A DNA stretch of 64,000 bases from Arthrobacter stackebrandtii (GCF_017876675.1 NZ_JAGIOI010000001.1:3534001-3598000), one strand, 5' to 3'; counted from the first letter of the stretch, positions 44,895 to 53,634 are shown. The notes: a model not told the origin generated them from the sequence alone. Numbers and translations: made by a program.

Positions 44895-47210
44895 ATGTCA
44901 AACAACACCGCATTCCCCGCAGCGTCCCTCCTGGGCTACCCCCGCATCGGCCGCCGCCGCGAACTGAAGAAGGCCATTGAGGGCTTCTGGGCCAACAAGA
45001 TCGACGCCGCCGAGCTCGACGCAGCCGCCAAGGAAATCCAGCTCGGCACCGCCCGCCGCCTGGCCGAACTTGGCCTCACGGAAGCCGCTGCGATCCCTGG
45101 CACCTTCTCCTACTACGACCAGGTGCTCGACGCCGCCACCCACATCGGCGCCGTCCCGGCCCGTTTCGGCGAGCTGCGCAACGACGCCGGCCAGCTGGAC
45201 ATCAACGCCTACTTCACCCTGGCCCGCGGCACGGTTGAGCAGCAGCCGCTGGAAATGACCAAGTGGTTCGACACCAACTACCACTACCTCGTTCCGGAGA
45301 TCGGCCCGGAAACCACCTTCTCCCTGACCTCCACCCGCGTGGTGGAGCAGTTCGAGTACGCATTGGCCAACGGCTTTGAAACCCGCCCGTACCTGGTGGG
45401 TCCCGTCACCTTCCTGCTCCTGAGCAAGGCCTCCGACGACGCACCCGCCGGCTTCAACCCGCTCTCCCGCCTCGAAGACGTGCTGCCGGTCTACGCCGAA
45501 CTGCTCTCCAAGCTTGGTGCCGCGGGTGCCAGCTGGGTCCAGATCGACGAGCCCGCCCTCGTTGCCGACCAGGATGTCCCGGTCGCAGAGATCCAGGCCG
45601 CCGTTGCCCGCAGCCTCGAGGTCCTCGCAGCAGCCGCCGGCCGCCCGCAGATCCTGGTCTCCACCCCGTTCGGTGCCCTGACGGAACTGCTGCCCACCCT
45701 GGCAGCAGCCCCCATCGAGGCCCTGCACATCGATGCTTTCAAGGGCGCCGTCCCCTCCGCAGAAGAGCTGGCCCTGCTGGCCGGCAAGACCGTGGTTGCC
45801 GGCGTGGTTGACGGCCACAACATCTGGATCAACGACCTCGCCGAGTCGGCCGCCCGCCTCGACGTGCTCAAGGCCGCCGGCCTGAACGTCACGGTCTCCA
45901 CCTCCACCTCCACCCAGCACGTCCCGCACGACGTCACCGAGGAAGTCCAGCTCTCCGAAGAACTGCGCAGCTGGCTCGCGTTCGCAGACCAGAAGGTCGG
46001 CGAAGTGGTGACGCTCGCAGCACACCTGGTGGATCCGGCGTCGTCCGAGGAAGCCATCGCCAAGGCAACCGCCACGATCGCCTCCCGCGCAGCCGCCGCC
46101 GGTGTCAAGCGCCCCGAGGTCCGCGCCCGCCTGGCCGCACTCACCCCGGCAGACTTCAACCGCTCCGACTTCGCCGTCCGCGAAGCCGCCCAGGACGAGG
46201 CACTGCACCTGCCGCCGCTGCCCACCACCACCATCGGATCCTTCCCGCAGACCGGGGACATCCGCTCGGCCCGCGCCCGCGCCAACAAGGGCGCCATCAC
46301 CGGCGAGGAATACTCGCAGCTGATGAAGGATGAAATCAAGCGCGTCGTCGACCTGCAGGAAGAGCTCGACTTTGACGTCCTGGTCCACGGCGAGCCCGAG
46401 CGCAATGACATGGTCCAGTACTTCGCCGAGAACCTGGAAGGCTTCGACGTCACCGTCCACGGCTGGGTCCAGTCCTACGGCAGCCGCTGCACCCGCCCCT
46501 CCATCCTGTGGGGCGACGTCACCCGCGAGAAGGCCATCACGGTCGAGTGGGCCGAGTACGCCCAGTCGCTGACGGCCAAGCCCATGAAGGGCATGCTCAC
46601 GGGCCCCGTCACGATCCTCGCCTGGAGCTTCGTCCGCGACGACCAGCCCCTGCGCGAGACCGCCAACCAGGTTGGCCTGGCCCTGCGCGACGAGATCGCA
46701 GACCTCGAGGCCGCCGGCATCAAGGTCATCCAGGTTGACGAGCCCGCCCTGCGCGAGCTCCTGCCGCTGCGCCGTGAAGACCAGGCAGCCTACCTGGACT
46801 GGTCCGTCAACTCCTTCCGCCTGGCCACCGCCGGCGCCGTGGACAGCACGCAGATCCACACGCACCTGTGCTACTCGGAGTTCGGCGTCATCATCGACGC
46901 CATCGACGGACTGGATGCCGACGTGACCTCCATCGAGGCCGCCCGTTCACGCATGGACGTTGTCAACGACCTGGAAGCGCACGGCTTCGGCCGCGGCGTC
47001 GGCCCCGGCGTGTACGACATCCACAGCCCCCGCGTCCCCGGCCAGGCCGAGGTCTCGGAGCTGCTGGGCACGGCCGTCAAGCACGTCCCGGCCCGCCAGC
47101 TCTGGGTCAACCCGGACTGCGGACTGAAGACCCGCGGCTACGTGGAGACCGAGGAGTCCCTGCGCAACCTGGTCAATGCCACGAAGGAAGTCCGCGCCCA
47201 GCTCGTCTAG
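44895..47210 (+). CDS. metE: Cobalamin-independent methionine synthase
   Basis: Transfers the methyl group from polyglutamyl 5-methyl-THF to homocysteine without vitamin B12. The 771 residues form two barrels; zinc ligands are in IHTHLCYSEF and near WVNPDCGLKTR, and TTTIGSFPQT is the homocysteine-site signature at the start of the second barrel. The start follows AAGGAATTTCC. It is one unit with metF. FolC, which makes the polyglutamate substrate, is also in this window. Confidence 0.97.
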   Translation: MSNNTAFPAASLLGYPRIGRRRELKKAIEGFWANKIDAAELDAAAKEIQLGTARRLAELGLTEAAAIPGTFSYYDQVLDAATHIGAVPARFGELRNDAGQLDINAYFTLARGTVEQQPLEMTKWFDTNYHYLVPEIGPETTFSLTSTRVVEQFEYALANGFETRPYLVGPVTFLLLSKASDDAPAGFNPLSRLEDVLPVYAELLSKLGAAGASWVQIDEPALVADQDVPVAEIQAAVARSLEVLAAAAGRPQILVSTPFGALTELLPTLAAAPIEALHIDAFKGAVPSAEELALLAGKTVVAGVVDGHNIWINDLAESAARLDVLKAAGLNVTVSTSTSTQHVPHDVTEEVQLSEELRSWLAFADQKVGEVVTLAAHLVDPASSEEAIAKATATIASRAAAAGVKRPEVRARLAALTPADFNRSDFAVREAAQDEALHLPPLPTTTIGSFPQTGDIRSARARANKGAITGEEYSQLMKDEIKRVVDLQEELDFDVLVHGEPERNDMVQYFAENLEGFDVTVHGWVQSYGSRCTRPSILWGDVTREKAITVEWAEYAQSLTAKPMKGMLTGPVTILAWSFVRDDQPLRETANQVGLALRDEIADLEAAGIKVIQVDEPALRELLPLRREDQAAYLDWSVNSFRLATAGAVDSTQIHTHLCYSEFGVIIDAIDGLDADVTSIEAARSRMDVVNDLEAHGFGRGVGPGVYDIHSPRVPGQAEVSELLGTAVKHVPARQLWVNPDCGLKTRGYVETEESLRNLVNATKEVRAQLV

Positions 47211-47249
47211 CGTTTGCCCTTCGCGGGCCCGGATTTACTGAAGCACGAC

Positions 47250-47294
47250 GGCGGCACCCTGTCTTTCGCATGAAGCGGAAGGCCGGGTGCCGCC
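47250..47294 (+). terminator. Hairpin after metE
   Basis: GGCGGCACCC (47250-47259) pairs with GGGTGCCGCC (47285-47294), with an inner CTTTCGC/GCGGAAG stem. There is no T tract. Confidence 0.65.
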
Positions 47295-47327
47295 CTCGTT
47301 GGCTGACGTGCCCCGCCACCGGATCCA

Positions 47328-47388
47328 TGACGCACTTATTGCAGTGGAAAACGCTTGCTGGGGCCGCTTTGGTGCATCAAGTGCGTCA
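47328..47388. promoter_or_regulatory. Inverted repeat upstream of the aldehyde dehydrogenase gene
   Basis: TGACGCACTT (47328-47337) and AAGTGCGTCA (47379-47388) are exact complements, 33 bases before the ATG. The spacing of about 51 bp between half-site centres suggests DNA looping, or a leader hairpin. Confidence 0.4.
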
Positions 47389-47420
47389 CAGATGCGGAGG
47401 TGAGCAGGTAGATTGAAGCC

Positions 47421-48854
47421 ATGAGCGCAGAGCAAACAGTGACAGGCATTCAGGGGACCGTTGACGCGGCGAGGGCGGTGTTCAAGAGCGGGGCCACCCG
47501 GCCGCTGGCGTGGCGGCTGAAGCAGCTGAAGGCCATGAACCAGATGCTGCTGGACCACCGCGACGACTTCACTGCCGCACTGGCCGCTGACCTTGGCAAG
47601 CACCCCGCGGAGGCCTGGCTGACGGAGATCGGCTTCCTCACCTCCGAGATTGCCCACACCGTCAAGCACCTCGAGGGCTGGCTCAAGCCGCGCCGTGCCC
47701 AGGTGCCGCTGGCGCTCGCCCCGGCCCGGGCCACCACGGTGCTGGAGCCGCTCGGCGTCGTGCTGGTCATTGCGCCCTGGAACTACCCCATCCAGCTGCT
47801 GCTGGCCCCCATCATCGGGGCGCTTGCCGCCGGCAACACCGCCGTGGGCAAGCCGAGCGAGATGACCCCGGCCAGTTCCGCCGCCCTGGCCCGCTGGGTG
47901 CCGAAATACCTGGACGGGGCCGTCAGCATCGTCGAGGGGGGCGTGCCGGAGACCACTGAGCTGCTGGCCCGGCGCTTCGACCACATCTTCTACACCGGCA
48001 ACGGGCGCGTGGGGCGGATCGTCATGGCCGCTGCCGCGAAGAACCTCACGCCGGTCACGCTGGAGCTGGGCGGGAAGTCGCCGGTGTTTGTGGACGAGTC
48101 CGTGGACATGATCGCCGCCGCGCGCCGCATTGCCTGGGGCAAGTTCATGAACGCCGGGCAGACCTGCGTGGCCCCCGACTATGTCCTGGGCACGGACGCG
48201 GCCCTGGCCAAGCTTGCCAGGGAACTGCCGCTCGCCATTGAGGACCTGTACGGCGCCGAGCCCGCGCACAGCCTGGCGTACGGGCGGATCGTCAACGACG
48301 CCGCATTTGGCCGGCTGGCCGGGCTGCTGGAAGCGGATTTGGCGCCCGAGTCCGGTTCCTCCCTCGTTGCCGGCGGCGGCACCGACGCGGCAACCCGCTA
48401 TGTTGAGCCCACGGTGCTGCACGTCGATGCGGAAGCCAAGGTCATGGAGGAGGAGATCTTCGGCCCGCTGCTGCCGCTGGTCACGGTCGGCTCGGCCGCG
48501 GAGGCCATCGCCTTCATCAACGAACGGGACAAGCCGCTGGCCCTGTATGTCTTCAGCGAAGACCAGGGCGTGCGCAAGGAGTTCATGGAACAGACGTCGT
48601 CGGGGGCGCTGAACTTCGGCGTGCCGGTGGCGCACCTGTCCGTGCCGGGGCTGCCGTTCGGCGGTGTGGGGGAGTCTGGCATGGGCAGCTACCACGGGCA
48701 GCATTCAATCGACACCTTCTCCCACCACAAGGCCGTGCTGGAGAAGCCGCTGTCGCCGGACACGCTGGGGTTCATCTACCCGCCGTTCGGCTCCCTGAAG
48801 CGGCAGCTCATCAAGCGGATCGTGGCGCCGGCCAGGAAGTTCCGGAAGGGCTAG
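47421..48854 (+). CDS. Class 3-type aldehyde dehydrogenase
   Basis: NAD(P)-dependent aldehyde oxidation. The 477-residue protein has APWNYPIQLL, the catalytic glutamate in LELGGKSP and the nucleophile Cys249 in NAGQTCVAPDY. The short N-terminus, GGLPFGGVG-type motif (here GLPFGGVGESGMG) and basic C-terminal tail KRQLIKRIVAPARKF fit the coniferyl/fatty aldehyde dehydrogenase group. The tail could contact membrane. The LysR gene converges on it. Confidence 0.92.
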   Translation: MSAEQTVTGIQGTVDAARAVFKSGATRPLAWRLKQLKAMNQMLLDHRDDFTAALAADLGKHPAEAWLTEIGFLTSEIAHTVKHLEGWLKPRRAQVPLALAPARATTVLEPLGVVLVIAPWNYPIQLLLAPIIGALAAGNTAVGKPSEMTPASSAALARWVPKYLDGAVSIVEGGVPETTELLARRFDHIFYTGNGRVGRIVMAAAAKNLTPVTLELGGKSPVFVDESVDMIAAARRIAWGKFMNAGQTCVAPDYVLGTDAALAKLARELPLAIEDLYGAEPAHSLAYGRIVNDAAFGRLAGLLEADLAPESGSSLVAGGGTDAATRYVEPTVLHVDAEAKVMEEEIFGPLLPLVTVGSAAEAIAFINERDKPLALYVFSEDQGVRKEFMEQTSSGALNFGVPVAHLSVPGLPFGGVGESGMGSYHGQHSIDTFSHHKAVLEKPLSPDTLGFIYPPFGSLKRQLIKRIVAPARKFRKG

Positions 48855-48887
48855 CCCGCGGGGGAGCAGGCGCCGCCCGCGGCCGGG

Positions 48888-49829
48888 TCAGGGCGTGGGA
48901 TCCACCGCGCTGGCGCCCGTCACCTCCTGCAGGATGGCCGCCAGCCTGTCCACAAACACCTTGACGCGGGTGCCCTGGTGCTCGTTGATCAGCAGGGCGA
49001 AGATGTTCCGGGCCAGCCGGATCTCCGGCACGTCGAGCACCACCACGTTGTGCGGCCTGCTGCGCAGCGCCAGTTCCGGGACCAGGGCGGCGCCAAGCCC
49101 CACGCTGGCCAGCTGCAGGGTTGCGTTGAAGTCGTCGCTGTAGGCCGCCACCCGGGGATGGACGTTGCAGCTGGCGAAGAGCCGTTCAATCACGGTGGCG
49201 TCGGAGGTTCCGGGATGGTGCATGATCCACGGCATGTCTGAGAGCTGTGCGGCCTCCATGGCCGATCCCGGCTGGATACCCCACTCGGCGGGCAGCACCA
49301 CACGGAAATTGTCGTCTCCGATCCACTGCCGGTTCAGGCTGTGCGGCCACGCCAGGCCGGACTGCCCCACCTGGTAGACCAGCGCCACATCCAGCTCGCC
49401 GCCGCTGCGCAAGCCGCCGATGGTCTGTTGCGGCTCGCCCACCGAAACATGCAGGTTGATCCCCAGCCCCGGCCACTCCGGGCTGCGCAGCAGGCGCGGC
49501 AGCACGTGCGTGGCCAGCGACGGAAAAATGCCCAGGCGCAACTCCTGCCGGGTGCCCTCGTCCGTCCGGGAGCTGGCGGCGAGGAGTGCATCAATGTCCG
49601 TCAGTACCTTGCCGGCGTGCCGGGCCATGACCAGGGCTGCCTCGGTGGGTGCCACGCTGCGGGCGGAGCGCTGGAATAGGCGGACGCCGCTGTCTCGTTC
49701 CAGGGACGCCATCTGCTGGGAAACGGCCGACGCCGTGTACCCCAGCTGGGTGGCTGCCGCGGCGAAGGATCCGCGCCTGATGACTTCCAGCAGCGTGCGC
49801 AGGTGGAGCGGGTTGATCACGGGGGCCAC
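48888..49829 (-). CDS. LysR-family transcriptional regulator
   Basis: A 313-residue regulator with an N-terminal winged helix (about 6-64; AAAATQLGYTASAVSQQMASLER) and a periplasmic-binding-like effector domain. It starts at GTG 49829. LysR proteins usually control a divergent gene, here the acetyltransferase operon, but that operon also has its own TetR and operator. Effector unknown. Confidence 0.92.
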   Translation of the reverse strand: MAPVINPLHLRTLLEVIRRGSFAAAATQLGYTASAVSQQMASLERDSGVRLFQRSARSVAPTEAALVMARHAGKVLTDIDALLAASSRTDEGTRQELRLGIFPSLATHVLPRLLRSPEWPGLGINLHVSVGEPQQTIGGLRSGGELDVALVYQVGQSGLAWPHSLNRQWIGDDNFRVVLPAEWGIQPGSAMEAAQLSDMPWIMHHPGTSDATVIERLFASCNVHPRVAAYSDDFNATLQLASVGLGAALVPELALRSRPHNVVVLDVPEIRLARNIFALLINEHQGTRVKVFVDRLAAILQEVTGASAVDPTP

Positions 49830-49910
49830 CTTCTTTCAGTCCGGGCTGCTTCCAAGGCAAGCATAGGCGCCAGGGCGTCATGTGGGACAGCGGTGGTGGT
49901 GTCGGCGCCA

Positions 49911-49936
49911 TCGTTATGTACATTTGTACATAACGA
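49911..49936. promoter_or_regulatory. Perfect 26-bp palindromic operator, probably for the TetR regulator of this operon
   Basis: TCGTTATGTACA, two T's, then TGTACATAACGA: a 12-bp perfect inverted repeat 26 bases before the acetyltransferase start. Size and symmetry fit TetR-family dimers, and the tetR-type gene is second in the operon. A MAPK-like A/T-rich core TGTACATTTGTACA marks it out from the GC-rich surroundings. Confidence 0.8.
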
Positions 49937-49961
49937 CAAACGACCCGAGGATGGACCCGCC

Positions 49962-50546
49962 GTGCCGCACCCCTATTTTGCCAACGACCCCCGCACCATG
50001 CGCCAGCGCATGGAGGCCGGCGACCTGTACCTGGCCGAGGACGCCGAGCTGGCCGCAGCCTCCCAGCGGGCCATCATGCGGGCCCACCGCTACGGCCAGC
50101 TGTGGCCGGAGGACCGGGATGCGGCCGAGGCGATCCTGGCGGACCTCATTGGATCGCTGGGGGAGGACGTGGAGATCCGCCCGCCCCTGTACGTGGACTA
50201 CGGCCGATACATCTCCGTTGGCGCAGGGACCTTCATCAACTACAACTTCACCGCCTTGGACGTCGCCCCCATCACGATCGGGGCGGACGTCATGATCGGG
50301 CCCAACGTCCAGCTCCTGACCCCCACGCACCCGCTCGAACCCTGGCTGCGCCGGGACAAGCTCGAGGCGGCCAGGCCAATCGTGATTGGCGACAACGTGT
50401 GGCTGGGCGGGGGAGTCATTGTGCTGCCCGGCGTCACCATTGGGGAGAATACCGTGGTGGGGGCCGGCTCCGTGGTCACCCGCGACCTGCCGGCCAATGT
50501 GGTGGCCGTGGGGAACCCGGCCCGCATCAGCAAGCAGCTGCCGTGA
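49962..50546 (+). CDS. Maltose O-acetyltransferase-like sugar acetyltransferase
   Basis: Left-handed beta-helix acetyltransferase, 194 residues, using acetyl-CoA. It has the N-terminal Mac segment (MRQRMEAGDLYLAEDAEL), the YISVGAGTFINYN stretch, the catalytic His in LLTPTHPL and hexapeptide repeats VIGDNVWLGGGVIVLPGVTIGENTVVGAGSVV. GTG 49962 follows GAGGATGG. It is the first gene of an operon with tetR and mfs, each overlapping by four bases. Acetylation of a sugar or xenobiotic that the MFS pump then exports is a plausible inference. Confidence 0.92.
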   Translation: MPHPYFANDPRTMRQRMEAGDLYLAEDAELAAASQRAIMRAHRYGQLWPEDRDAAEAILADLIGSLGEDVEIRPPLYVDYGRYISVGAGTFINYNFTALDVAPITIGADVMIGPNVQLLTPTHPLEPWLRRDKLEAARPIVIGDNVWLGGGVIVLPGVTIGENTVVGAGSVVTRDLPANVVAVGNPARISKQLP

Positions 50547-51127
50547 GCGGGGAACAGGAGGCGGCAGGCCCGGTCCACGGCAGGGCGCGCCGCCGCCACG
50601 ACCCGGAGCGGCGCGCCAGGATCAGCGACGCCGCCCTGGACGTGATTGCCGAACACGGCGTGGCCGGCACCACGCACCGCAAGATCGCCGCCGCAGCGGG
50701 GGTCCCGTTGGGGTCACTGACGTACCACTACGCCACCCTGGACGAACTCCTCGGAGAAGCCTTCACCAAGCTTGCCGACCGTACGGCCGACGGTTTCGAG
50801 GCGGCCATGGCACAGGTGGGGAACCAGGATGAGGCGCGCGACGCCGTCGTCAGCCTCATCACGGGCGAACTCCTCAACGACCCCCGCACCATGGTCCTGT
50901 CCTATGAGCTCTACGCGCTCGCAGTCCGCCGCCCCGAGCTGCGGCGCGTGACCCACGCCTGGATGGCCCGGAGCCGGGCGGCCATCGGCAGGTTCTTTGA
51001 CCCCGCCACCACGCTCATGCTCGACGCCCTCATTGAAGGCCTGTCCATGCACCGCGCTCTGTCCCTTGACCCGATGCCCCGGAGCACGGTCGAAGAAGCC
51101 GTTGAAAGAATTGTGAGAACCCCGTGA
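50543..51127 (+). CDS. TetR-family transcriptional regulator
   Basis: A 194-residue repressor with a TetR helix-turn-helix (about 25-70; ALDVIAEHGVAGTTHRKIAAAAGVPLGSLTYHY). GTGA overlaps occur at both ends, so it is coupled to the acetyltransferase and MFS genes. It is the natural ligand sensor for the 26-bp palindrome at the operon start, giving a self-regulated unit. Ligand unknown. Confidence 0.93.
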   Translation: MSGEQEAAGPVHGRARRRHDPERRARISDAALDVIAEHGVAGTTHRKIAAAAGVPLGSLTYHYATLDELLGEAFTKLADRTADGFEAAMAQVGNQDEARDAVVSLITGELLNDPRTMVLSYELYALAVRRPELRRVTHAWMARSRAAIGRFFDPATTLMLDALIEGLSMHRALSLDPMPRSTVEEAVERIVRTP

Positions 51128-52368
51128 CCCTGAAAACCATTGATCCCGCCGTCCCACTGCCGGTGCGCCGCGCCCGCGTGGCCGTCGCCGCGCTGTTCCT
51201 GACCAACGGCGCGCTGTTCGCCAACCTGCTCCCGCGCTTCCCGGAGATCAAGGCCATGCTGGGCCTGGACAACGCCGGCTTCGGCCTTGCCGCGGCCGCC
51301 TTTCCACTCGGGGCCATGCTGGCAGGTCTCGCAGCCGGGGCACTCATCCGCCGCTTCGGCTCCGCCCGGGTGGCCGTGGCCGGCACCGTGTTGACGGCGC
51401 TGGCCCTGGCCTGCGCCGGGATGGCGCCCACCGGCCTGCTGTTCGCCGCGGGCATGGGCATTGCCGGGGCGATGGATGCCATTACCGACGTGGGGCAGAA
51501 CTCGCACGGCCTGCGCGTCCAGAAGCTCTTTGGCCGCTCCATCTTGAACTCCTTCCACGCCGTGTGGAGCATGGGTGCCGTGCTGGGCGGGCTCATGGGT
51601 GCGGCCGCCGCCGGGCTTGGCGTCCCCGTGCCGCTTCACCTGGCCGTTTCCGGCGCCCTGTTCGCGGCGGTGTCGCTGTGCAGCCTGCGCTTCCTGCTGC
51701 CCGGTGCCGGGGAGGCCGGTGCGGAGACCGCTCCTGCCGGTGAGGCGTCCGACGGCGCCCGGCCCGCCCGGGCGGGTGGGGCCACGTCGCGTTTCAGCGG
51801 CCGTGGCAAGTACCTGGTCCTGCTTGCCCTGGTGCTCGTGGCGGCCGCCGGCTCGCTCGTGGAGGATGCCGGGAACACCTGGGCGGCCCTGTACCTGAGG
51901 GATGGCTTCGGTGCCCCGGCCTCTATTGCCGGGCTGGGCTTTGTGGCCCTCGTGGGCGCCCAGTTCGTGGGGCGGCTGGTGGGGGACCGGCTCGTGGACC
52001 GCTTTGGCGAGCGACTGGTGGCGCAGGCCGGCGGCGCGCTCGTGGCCCTGGGCATGGGCCTGGCCCTGCTGTTCCCCAGCCTGCCGGGTTCCATCGCCGG
52101 GTTTGCCGCGGCCGGGTTCGGCATTGCCACGCTCGTTCCCGCCGCCATGCACGGGGCGGACAACATTCCTGGGCTGCGCCCCGGCACGGGCCTGACGGTG
52201 CTGAGCTGGCTCATGCGCATCAGCTTCCTGCTTTCCCCGCCCGTGGTGGGCGCCATTGCCGATGCCACCTCGCTGCGGACCGGGCTCTGGGTGGTTCCGC
52301 TGGCCGGCATCATGGTGCTGGCACTGTCTCCGGTCCTGGCCGGAAAGCGGGCCGCCGGCCGGGGATGA
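51124..52368 (+). CDS. Major facilitator superfamily transporter
   Basis: A 414-residue transporter with about twelve transmembrane segments, of the YbjJ-like MFS type; NGALFANLLPRFPEIKAMLGLDNAGFG is the N-terminal pattern. The central cytoplasmic loop (about residues 190-225) is long and GC-rich: its codons 209-219 are a copy of the intergenic hairpin element found at 42870-42900. It is the third gene of the acetyltransferase-TetR-MFS operon, starting by a GTGA overlap. Drug or sugar efflux is inferred. Confidence 0.88.
   Translation: MTLKTIDPAVPLPVRRARVAVAALFLTNGALFANLLPRFPEIKAMLGLDNAGFGLAAAAFPLGAMLAGLAAGALIRRFGSARVAVAGTVLTALALACAGMAPTGLLFAAGMGIAGAMDAITDVGQNSHGLRVQKLFGRSILNSFHAVWSMGAVLGGLMGAAAAGLGVPVPLHLAVSGALFAAVSLCSLRFLLPGAGEAGAETAPAGEASDGARPARAGGATSRFSGRGKYLVLLALVLVAAAGSLVEDAGNTWAALYLRDGFGAPASIAGLGFVALVGAQFVGRLVGDRLVDRFGERLVAQAGGALVALGMGLALLFPSLPGSIAGFAAAGFGIATLVPAAMHGADNIPGLRPGTGLTVLSWLMRISFLLSPPVVGAIADATSLRTGLWVVPLAGIMVLALSPVLAGKRAAGRG
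51749..51779 (+). repeat. Copy of the GC-rich hairpin element inside the MFS gene
   Basis: Matches 42870-42900 at 29 of 31 bases (CCGACGGCGCCCGGCCCGCC shared, then C, then two substitutions). It encodes the SDGARPARAGG loop segment between the two halves of the transporter, a place where insertions are tolerated. Confidence 0.7.
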
Positions 52369-52432
52369 TGTCCTGCGGCGGGCCAACGTTGCCCCGGTCA
52401 CCACGGCATGTTGTGCGGGCCACTAAAAACCG

Positions 52433-52469
52433 CCCCGCGCGACACGCCGGACACGTCCGACACGCGGGG
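52433..52469 (+). terminator. Hairpin after the MFS gene
   Basis: CCCCGCG (52433-52439) pairs with CGCGGGG (52463-52469), with an inner CGGAC/GTCCG stem. Weak: there is no T tract. Confidence 0.45.
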
Positions 52470-52487
52470 GAAATTAATGTGGCTAAG

Positions 52488-52561
52488 TACTCCACAAGCT
52501 GTGGATAGCGGTGATTAAACCTTGAGTTCTCGCGCTTTTAATCTGCCCTGCCTGTGGACGA
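52488..52561. promoter_or_regulatory. Three DnaA-box-like sequences upstream of nrdHIE
   Basis: TACTCCACA (52488-52496), the complement of CTATCCACA (52500-52508) and the complement of TCGTCCACA (52553-52561) match TT(A/G)TCCACA at 7, 8 and 8 of 9 positions. The first two form an inverted pair. DnaA control of nrd genes is known in E. coli; it is inferred here. Confidence 0.45.
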
Positions 52562-52590
52562 CAGGTGCATAAAATGACATACTTGTAATA

Positions 52591-52632
52591 CATCATGTAG
52601 GGGTCAACCGCGAGGGCGTGCACTACATGTAG
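52591..52632 (+). promoter_or_regulatory. Tandem NrdR boxes upstream of nrdH
   Basis: CATCATGTAG (52591-52600) and CTACATGTAG (52623-52632) are 32 bp apart, three helical turns, which is the spacing typical of NrdR box pairs. The second is a perfect palindrome within CACTACATGTAGTAT. NrdR would repress the operon when dATP is high; the nrdR gene is not in this window. Confidence 0.75.
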
Positions 52633-52665
52633 TATCTATTACAGATTCCAGCCGATCCTGATGAA

Positions 52666-52751
52666 GGCGGCCGGAGCAGCTCGAATAGCTGGCGAGACCG
52701 TGGCGTGAAGCGAAAGGTCCCACCGACAGCGAGTGGGCCCAAAAGGCCGCC
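52666..52751 (+). ncRNA. Predicted multi-helix leader RNA upstream of nrdH
   Basis: GGCGGCC (52666-52672) pairs with GGCCGCC (52745-52751) to close a junction. Inside are CAGCT/AGCTG around CGAAT (52677-52691), GACC/GGTC (52696-52719) and CCAC/GTGG around CGACAGCGA (52720-52736). The CCAC segment can alternatively pair with GTGG at 52700-52703, so two exclusive folds exist. It lies 33 bases before the nrdH ATG and after the NrdR boxes. Fold by inspection only. Confidence 0.45.
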
Positions 52752-52784
52752 ATAGGCAGTTTTAGAAAAAAGGGGAACTTGATC

Positions 52785-53033
52785 ATGACCGTCACGGTTT
52801 ACACCAAACCTGCATGCGTCCAGTGCAACGCAACGTACCGCGCGTTGGACAAGAAGGGCATCACCTACCAGAGCGTGGACATCTCCACTGATCCGGAGGC
52901 ACTGGAGCACGTGCTGAGCATGGGCTACCAGCAGGCCCCTGTTGTGATCACCGACGCCGACCACTGGTCGGGCTTCCGCCCGGACAAGATCGCAGAACTG
53001 GCCGCCGCAGTCGAGGCCGCCGTCGTAGCGTAG
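52785..53033 (+). CDS. nrdH: Glutaredoxin-like protein NrdH
   Basis: Thioredoxin-like electron donor for class Ib ribonucleotide reductase, 82 residues, with the active site CVQC at residues 11-14 and the C-terminal SGFRPDKI motif that directs reduction by thioredoxin reductase. ATG 52785 follows AGGGGAAC; a TTG two codons earlier is an alternative. First gene of nrdHIE. Confidence 0.96.
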   Translation: MTVTVYTKPACVQCNATYRALDKKGITYQSVDISTDPEALEHVLSMGYQQAPVVITDADHWSGFRPDKIAELAAAVEAAVVA

Positions 53034-53157
53034 CGGACCGCGGGCCCGCCCGCAGGATCCACCTAAAACTTAACGTGCGCAATGCACACCCAGTGGGGCT
53101 GGCCGGAAATTCGGCCGGCCCCACACAGGCAACAAGAACCGTTGGAAAGCGAAAGCC

Positions 53158-53634
53158 ATGTCAGCAGTTGCAGCAGAACAAGCTGTAGGTGCACCAGCAA
53201 GCAGATACACCTCCAGCCGGCTGATCTATTTTTCCTCAGCCTCCGACAACACCCACCGTTTCATGGTGAAGCTCGGGGTTGAGGCGGCACGGCTGCCACT
53301 CTTTACCAGGGAAGAAACCCTGCTGGCGCAGGAACCCTTTGTGCTCGTACTCCCCACTTATGGCGGGGAGACCCGGCGAGGGGCCGTGCCAAAGCAAGTC
53401 ATCAAGTTCCTCAACGTTGAGGAGAACCGCAAACTGATCCGCGGCGTCATCGGCGCCGGGAACACGAACTTCGGAACAACCTATTGCCTGGCCGGGGACA
53501 TCGTCTCCGAAAAGTGCCACGTACCGCATCTATACCGTTTTGAACTCATGGGCACGTCTGATGACGTGGACCGCGTTCGCGAAGGATTGGAAGAATTTTG
53601 GACACGATTGTCTCAGAACACGACTCAACAGTGA
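53158..53634 (+). CDS. nrdI: Flavodoxin-like NrdI
   Basis: Flavoprotein that supplies the oxidant for building the manganese-tyrosyl cofactor in NrdF. The 158-residue protein has the FMN loop [13 protein letters not shown] and PTYGGE. Its 20-residue N-terminal extension is longer than in many NrdI. It overlaps the start of nrdE by 37 bases. Confidence 0.95.
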   Translation: MSAVAAEQAVGAPASRYTSSRLIYFSSASDNTHRFMVKLGVEAARLPLFTREETLLAQEPFVLVLPTYGGETRRGAVPKQVIKFLNVEENRKLIRGVIGAGNTNFGTTYCLAGDIVSEKCHVPHLYRFELMGTSDDVDRVREGLEEFWTRLSQNTTQQ

